This document shows, piece by piece, positions 19,713-23,495 of a DNA stretch of 23,495 nt. Both the position numbers and the translations under genes were made by a program. The notes beneath the pieces are model-generated. The model was not told the origin of the DNA, searched no databases, and saw only the letters and a list, made by a program, of their open reading frames with translations. Source of the stretch: Pleurobrachia bachei (taxonomy: Eukaryota > Ctenophora > Tentaculata > Cydippida > Pleurobrachiidae); the NCBI GenBank assembly GCA_000695325.1, contig AVPN01000783.1, forward strand, positions 13,694 to 37,188, given 5' to 3'. How positions within the stretch are numbered: the stretch's first letter is position 1; the number at the start of each line of letters is the position of its first letter.

Positions 19713-19762
19713 GAATACTATAGCTACCCGGAAAACGCCTTGTAAGGGCTTTGGAACCCTGC
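19713..19762. other. Parallel-complement block 3 (50 bp)
   Basis: The complement in place matches 16493-16542 of gene C and the corresponding part of gene F, with a few silent differences; GAATACTATAGCTACCCGG becomes CTTATGATATCGATGGGCC. It returns the transporter frame across LMISMGLLRNIPETLGR and continues correctly into PLPNC. The flanks are normal. Confidence 0.96.
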
Positions 19763-19862
19763 ACCCCTTCCAAATTGTGTTGAGGACTGCTTAGAAATGT
19801 TTGGGGAGACATCTGACGAACTTCAGAGACTAACCAAACTTGAGAAGGGGGATGACCAATAG

Positions 19863-20305
19863 TCCCAACGGCAAAATGCCACATATTATATCAGAGTTAA
19901 TCAGTCTTTTAGTTTCTTTTTTATTTATTTGAGCTTTTTATTTGTTATTTGTTTTTAAAAACTTTCCTTTTAATCTAGATTTCAGAATTGAATTTGTCGC
20001 TATAGGACTGTAAACATTTAATATTTAATGTCTTTATATAGAAAGTTGAATTAGGACCAAAGGAGTCGAGGTAAAGATCACCTTCCTCTCACGGTTTTCC
20101 CACGTGGGCAGCTCTAAATCTGTGTCCTGATTGGCTGAAATTTGCCACAGACCTTTAAGGTCGGTTAGTGTCGTGTCCTAATCTGGGCATCCGAACCCTA
20201 AAACCGTAAGAGCTTCCCCTATTCTATCCAAGATAATCGTTAACTTTCTAATCCTACAGCTGCATGGCCCATCAAGACACCAATGCTGATTAATACAACA
20301 GAGTT
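19863..20305. other. Spacer between genes E and F
   Basis: The first part is AT-rich 3'-flanking sequence. From about 20040 it becomes GC-richer and has promoter-like elements: a perfect CCCACGTGGG palindrome (E-box core) near 20100 and an inverted CCAAT box in CTGATTGGCTG near 20128. An acceptor-like TTTCTAATCCTACAG ends at 20259. Four bases later an out-of-frame ATG opens a nine-codon frame, and the gene F ATG follows at 20306. This spacer is not a copy of the other spacers in the array. Confidence 0.4.
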
Positions 20306-20611
20306 ATGCTAAAGGGGATCAGTCTAAATGATGATCGGGAAGAAAAAACGATTGAAGAATGTATTGCGGCAACTAACCCCCGGGGAAGGTTTCAAGTTAT
20401 AATTCTGTCACTTCTCGTGGTGGAATGTATAGCTTCTGGATATGTTACTTTCCAAATGCAGAGCCTCGCTGTTCTTCCAGAGGTGAGAAGTTAACCAATT
20501 AACTTATTGTAAGTTGTGTTTTCAGTAAACTAAAAATCTAAAATTGCTCACAAATTTATATATTTCAGATTATTTGCAAGACTGAAAGTTGCCTGAATTC
20601 TAAACTTGAGC

Positions 20612-20661
20612 GACTTCTGTACTAAACATGAAACTTTGCTCCTGACCTGACCCTTAAGAGG
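20612..20661. other. Parallel-complement block 4 (50 bp)
   Basis: As given, the segment contains stops (TAA at 20620). Complemented in place it encodes the SLC22 loop sequence PEDMICTLKRGLDWEFS and joins GERSNYV with no frame change; for example GACTTCTGTACTAAACATG becomes CTGAAGACATGATTTGTAC, as in genes C and E. The right boundary is fixed by AAGAGG/TTCTCC, the left by the Pro codon. Confidence 0.96.
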
Positions 20662-20793
20662 GGTGAACGCAGCAACTACGTTACAGAGTTTGATTTGTAC
20701 TGTGACAACAAGTATCTCATTTCTCTCGGCACGACTTTCTACTTCGTCGGATTTTTCTTCGCCGTCTCTCCCCTAAGCTCACTTGTTGATAAA

Positions 20794-20843
20794 TACCCGG
20801 CTTTCAAACCACGACTTGATAAAGAGGAGGAGGTACATTATAA
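20794..20843. other. Parallel-complement block 5 (50 bp)
   Basis: The frame is open as given, but reads YPAFKPRLDKEEE where every paralogue has MFS motif A followed by a hydrophobic segment. Complemented in place it begins ATGGGCCGAAAGTTTGGTGC, which gives DK-MGRKFGAELFLLLHVI, the expected motif A and TM3 start. The right boundary at 20843 yields the Phe conserved in C and E. Confidence 0.94.
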
Positions 20844-21956
20844 CTTAGCAGCTAACAGTCTGGCGACCAACATATGGCTTGTCTTGGCTGCCCGGACCCT
20901 TCTCGGTGCCATGCACGGAGGTGCTTCCATCGCCCTGTTTATCATATCCTACGAGTTTACAACAGAGTCAATAGCGACCTTTACAGCGATGATGACAGGA
21001 GCTGCTTTCTCAATGGGTGGAGGGGTGGCTGGATTGGTGGCCCTGGCATCATCACATTGGCAGTATACAATGATCGTACCAGCTGGCATCTTCGCTCTTG
21101 TCGGAGCAATCTTCCACTTTATCCTACCAGAAACGCCCCATTGGCTGTTTTCAAAGGGCTACAAACAGGAAGCATTGAATAGTTTGAACTTCATCTCTCA
21201 GTTCAATGGTTACCAACGGTTGGAAAACATCCAACTCATCAGTCCCACAGGCCATGCTGTTACTAATAAACAAGGCCAGAGTTTTGGGATTCTTTGGAGT
21301 ACTCCATTCTTCCGTCGATCCCTGATTTGTCTATCTTTCTGCTGGTTTACGGTATCCGTGTGTTATTATGGTCTGGAATTCAATGCATCGACCTTGGGGA
21401 ACGAATACTTAGTAATGATCCTAACTAATGGGATGTTTTGATTTTCCCTTTAAAATGGTTCTTTATGTGTTAGCGGGTAAAATCGGAAGACAAAAATCCT
21501 GTCAGCTCTACTTGTCTCTCGGATTAATTTGTCTCATCCTAACTGCGATCCCCCAAACCGACTACATTCCTATCAGTGGAAATTTCACAATGAAAACCAT
21601 GTTAGTTGCTTCCGGTCGAGCATTCTCTGGGGCTGTTTTTGCTCTTCTCTACATCTACACTTCTGAGATCCTTCCAACGCTGGTTCGTTCGGTGGGAATG
21701 TCGACCTGTTCTACTTGTGCTCGGGTCGGGTCTCTCCTTGCTCCGTTAGTGATCCTGGTTAACGAAATATCTCCCTCCATAATCTACGTGTTTATCGTGG
21801 TTTGTCTTATGATATCGATGGGCCTTTTGCGGAATATTCCAGAAACCTTGGAACGACCCCTTCCCAACTGTCTCGAGGACTGTTTTGAGATGTTTGGGGA
21901 AAATTCTGACGAACTTCAGAGACTAACCAAACCTGAGAAAGAGGAGGAAAGTTCTG

Positions 21957-21962
21957 AATAAA
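21957..21962 (+). terminator. AATAAA overlapping the gene F stop codon
   Basis: TCTGAATAAATC places a canonical poly(A) signal across the TAA stop (21959-21961). If used, the 3' UTR would be very short. No other canonical AATAAA was noted immediately downstream. Confidence 0.4.
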
Positions 21963-22709
21963 TCAATAATATGAATATTGTTAAGTATTTAAAAACTTAA
22001 ACTTTATATAACATATGTATACTAGTGCGAATCATTAATTTAATTAGCTAATAATTTGATAACTAAAACTTTATATAACTAGTGTTTATCATCAATTAAA
22101 ATGTAAAACTATACGTGTGTAATATCAAACAAATGTGTTTCTTTTTGATTGTTTTGTTAAAATCTGCGAACTTGTTTTTTTTACTGCTGGTCAGTTTTCC
22201 TTTAAAATCATTATTATATTCGTTTGTATGCGTCAGTTAATTGTTAACTTATTCAGATATTTGTTAACTTATTAAGTTTTACCACTTGAATTGTTATGCG
22301 ATAATTGAATTGTTATGAAACATTTGTTATGCATGCTGTATGTTAAGTTTCTAGATTAGCTTTGAATTTATAATATATGTAACTGCAATGCGATATAACA
22401 TATTACATATATGTAATATTTAGTAATTATGCTGTACGAAACTTTTTAGGGTTAATATTGCTAATTTGTATGTAAGTTGGTTATGAAATATTTAATACTT
22501 AGTACCAAATCATTATTTCAATGCTCCTTATTCAGTACCCCACCATGTCTAATGTCTATATCCTAACCCGAACCATGTACCCAGTACCCATCCTGTCTAT
22601 AAACTATAGGATTGGGCTTGGGACATGGGTCATGGGTAGAACAGAGATGTATAAATATCCTAACTAACAAACTAAACCTGAACCCTGTACCCAGTAGCAT
22701 AGCTGAATC
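21962..22709. other. AT-rich intergenic region before V-ATPase e
   Basis: No coding potential was seen. It contains a perfect 20-bp palindrome at 22400-22419 (ATATTACATATATGTAATAT). At 22560-22690 there is a cluster of related short motifs (CCATGTACCCAGTACCCAT, then CCTGTACCCAGTAGC, and their approximate inverse GGGACATGGGTCATGGGT), which could form an imperfect hairpin. Confidence 0.5.
22650..22657 (+). promoter_or_regulatory. Possible TATA box of V-ATPase e
   Basis: TATAAATA lies 60 to 53 bases upstream of the start codon at 22710, with no obvious splice acceptor between. That would fit a transcription start about 30 bases before the ATG. The region is AT-rich, so a chance match is possible. 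Confidence 0.35.
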
Positions 22710-23178
22710 ATGCATGCCCTACCAGTCCCATTAGCCCTCCTGATTGGAACACTCTTCTGGCTTGCTTTTGCACTCATCGGATTCTTCGCAGCTGCTCGTA
22801 TCAACAAAGAAAATACACAGTAAGAAACACAATCATCCGTCAACCAAATTTATACCTAATCTACATTCGAAACCTCTTGTTTCAATTTGTTTTAATCTAC
22901 ATTTTAGTTAGCCACCAATTTATCCAGATAATTTTTTGTGAAAATCCCTGTTGTCCTCTCGCACTTTCAAAGTTTTAACGATCTCCCGTCGCCCTGGCCC
23001 TCTCAACCAATTCCCTCCCCCACCCAGGCTGATTTGGGTGATGTCTATTCTGATTGCTTTCTGTTGCTGGATCTCATGGCTGTGTACCTACGCTGCTCAA
23101 GTTAACCCCCTAATTGGACCTGAAATCAATGGCGCTATTGTCATGTACTACAGGCTAAAACATGCTAACGCCTCCTAG
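22710..23178 (+). CDS. ATP6V0E: V-type proton ATPase subunit e
   Basis: Exon 1 is 22710-22819 and exon 2 is 23028-23178, joined CA|GTAAGA ... CACCCAG|G in matching phase, giving 86 residues, close to the usual 80 or so. Subunit e is a small two-helix membrane protein of the Vo sector of the proton pump that acidifies endomembrane compartments. The first helix is LALLIGTLFWLAFALIGFF. The second is VMSILIAFCCWISWLC, followed by the family signature AAQVNPLIGPEI. The usual PKGPNRG-type link between helices is here the shorter, charged ARINKENTQ. ATG 22710 was chosen because ATG 22714 is out of frame and soon stops. A donor at 23199 just after the stop suggests one further non-coding exon. Confidence 0.9.
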
Positions 23179-23495
23179 ACTGTTGGAACAATACCTTGGT
23201 GAGTCAGATGTAAATCTCCCTGTCAGGCTGACATTGTGTCAGACTAAATAAATGTATTACTCTTCCTAAACAAATATGTATTTATTTGTTTGACTGTCCC
23301 CCTCTCTCTCTCTCCCTAACCAAACATTACTTTTTCAGGCTGAATGTAAAGTACAAAAAGCAGGCGCTGGTCGCTTTGCAGTCTCGAAAGATTATGTAAC
23401 GGTTTTAACTTGGAGATTTGATAAGGGGAACATGAACTGATATCATGATTTTGGAATTGCTAGCTGAATCTTCAAGATATAAAATTAGAGTGTGT
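23179..23495 (+). other. 3'-UTR of V-ATPase e with probable intron
   Basis: Twenty bases after the stop comes a strong donor (CTTG|GTGAGT at 23199). A pyrimidine-rich acceptor (TTACTTTTTCAG) ends at 23338 and a further exon begins at 23339. The intron contains AATAAA within CTAAATAAATG near 23246, an alternative early poly(A) site. The last exon can also be joined directly to exon 1 in frame, encoding about 20 residues ending RKIM-stop; this would be an alternative C-terminus but lacks the second helix. Confidence 0.5.

Larger units (their letters stand above)
18083..19862 (+). pseudogene. SLC22-type gene E, damaged by complement blocks and a 4-bp insertion
   Basis: A full-length two-exon relative of gene C: exon 1 18083-18259 and exon 2 18476-19862, phase-0 intron. 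It keeps the hallmark YVTEFDLYCDNKYLISL, motif A VVDRLGRK and ETPHWLFSKG. Breaks as sequenced are the following. The start codon and upstream acceptor lie inside complement block 18037-18086. A 4-bp CTAA duplication near 19330 shifts the frame, giving a stop at 19346-19348. Complement block 19446-19483 puts stops in the frame. Block 19713-19762 removes the TM11-TM12 coding sequence. Outside these the frame is good and ends ELQRLTKLEKGDDQ-stop at 19862. If the blocks are assembly artefacts, only the 4-bp insertion is a genuine lesion. Confidence 0.8.
20306..21961 (+). pseudogene. SLC22-type gene F, damaged by two complement blocks and a 4-bp insertion
   Basis: Exon 1 is 20306-20482 (59 codons, donor GAG|GTGAGA) and exon 2 is 20569-21961, phase 0, the same structure as C and E. 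As sequenced, exon 2 hits a stop at 20620-20622 inside complement block 20612-20661. Block 20794-20843 replaces MFS motif A and TM3 start. The same CTAA duplication as in gene E shifts the frame, giving a stop at 21439-21441; the proper frame resumes from about 21428 and runs to 21961. Undamaged parts retain YVTEFDLYCDNKYLISL, LPETPHWLFSKG and IYTSEILPTLVRSVG. The stop codon overlaps an AATAAA. Without the blocks only the 4-bp frameshift remains, the same lesion as in E. The segment around 21628-21824 is almost identical to genes C and D, a conversion tract. Confidence 0.8.

Noticed and set aside
18037-20843. Explaining the five odd blocks as ordinary small inversions
   Set aside because: An inversion would match the paralogue as reverse complement. 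The match here is to the complement in the same left-to-right order, checked base by base for block 1 and by codon for the others.
1-23495. CRISPR arrays, prokaryotic operons or phage genes
   Set aside because: No regular spacer-repeat array is present and the genes are eukaryotic with GT-AG introns.

Overview
The window is nuclear DNA from an intron-containing animal. It has GT-AG introns, AATAAA signals, a (CCCTAA)n interstitial telomere-type tract, a dynein-arm assembly gene (so motile cilia), and a secreted papain-type protease with ShK and F5/8C-like domains. These fit an invertebrate, possibly an early-branching one such as a hydrozoan or ctenophore, but the species cannot be fixed from the sequence. 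A run of 247 Ns shows it is a scaffolded draft assembly.

Layout. 1-1500: no convincing gene. 1617-5765 (minus): one secreted cysteine-protease locus in which a 1.65-kb block (exons 2-5 and part of exon 1) is duplicated head to tail. 5882-5955: a 74-bp near-perfect palindrome upstream of that gene. 6859-9942 (minus): a single-exon 1027-codon gene for DAAF9 (C20orf194/Shulin), the outer-dynein-arm assembly factor. 10253-10619: assembly gap beside a 33-bp minisatellite. 10877-11672: remnant of a non-LTR retroelement ORF1 with a (GATATT)n tail and no reverse transcriptase. 12015-21961 (plus): a tandem array of six SLC22-type major-facilitator transporter genes or fragments (called A-F here). 22710-23178 (plus): V-ATPase subunit e in two coding exons, with a probable 3'-UTR intron.

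The transporter array has been reshuffled by tandem duplication, internal deletion and gene conversion. A and C are intact. B is a C-type 5' end fused out of frame to an A-type tail. D has lost most of its middle. E and F carry a shared 4-bp frameshift.

The most striking observation is in E and F. Five short blocks (18037-18086, 19446-19483, 19713-19762, 20612-20661, 20794-20843; four of exactly 50 bp, one of 38 bp) are the base-by-base complement of the expected sequence WITHOUT reversal. Complementing each block in place brings back paralogue identity, reading frame and conserved motifs. An ordinary inversion gives the reverse complement, and no known mechanism gives a parallel complement. 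An assembly or data-processing fault is therefore the leading explanation, but raw reads must decide. Most gene starts in the window also sit just after a splice acceptor, and the array genes are tightly spaced, which raises the question of spliced-leader trans-splicing.
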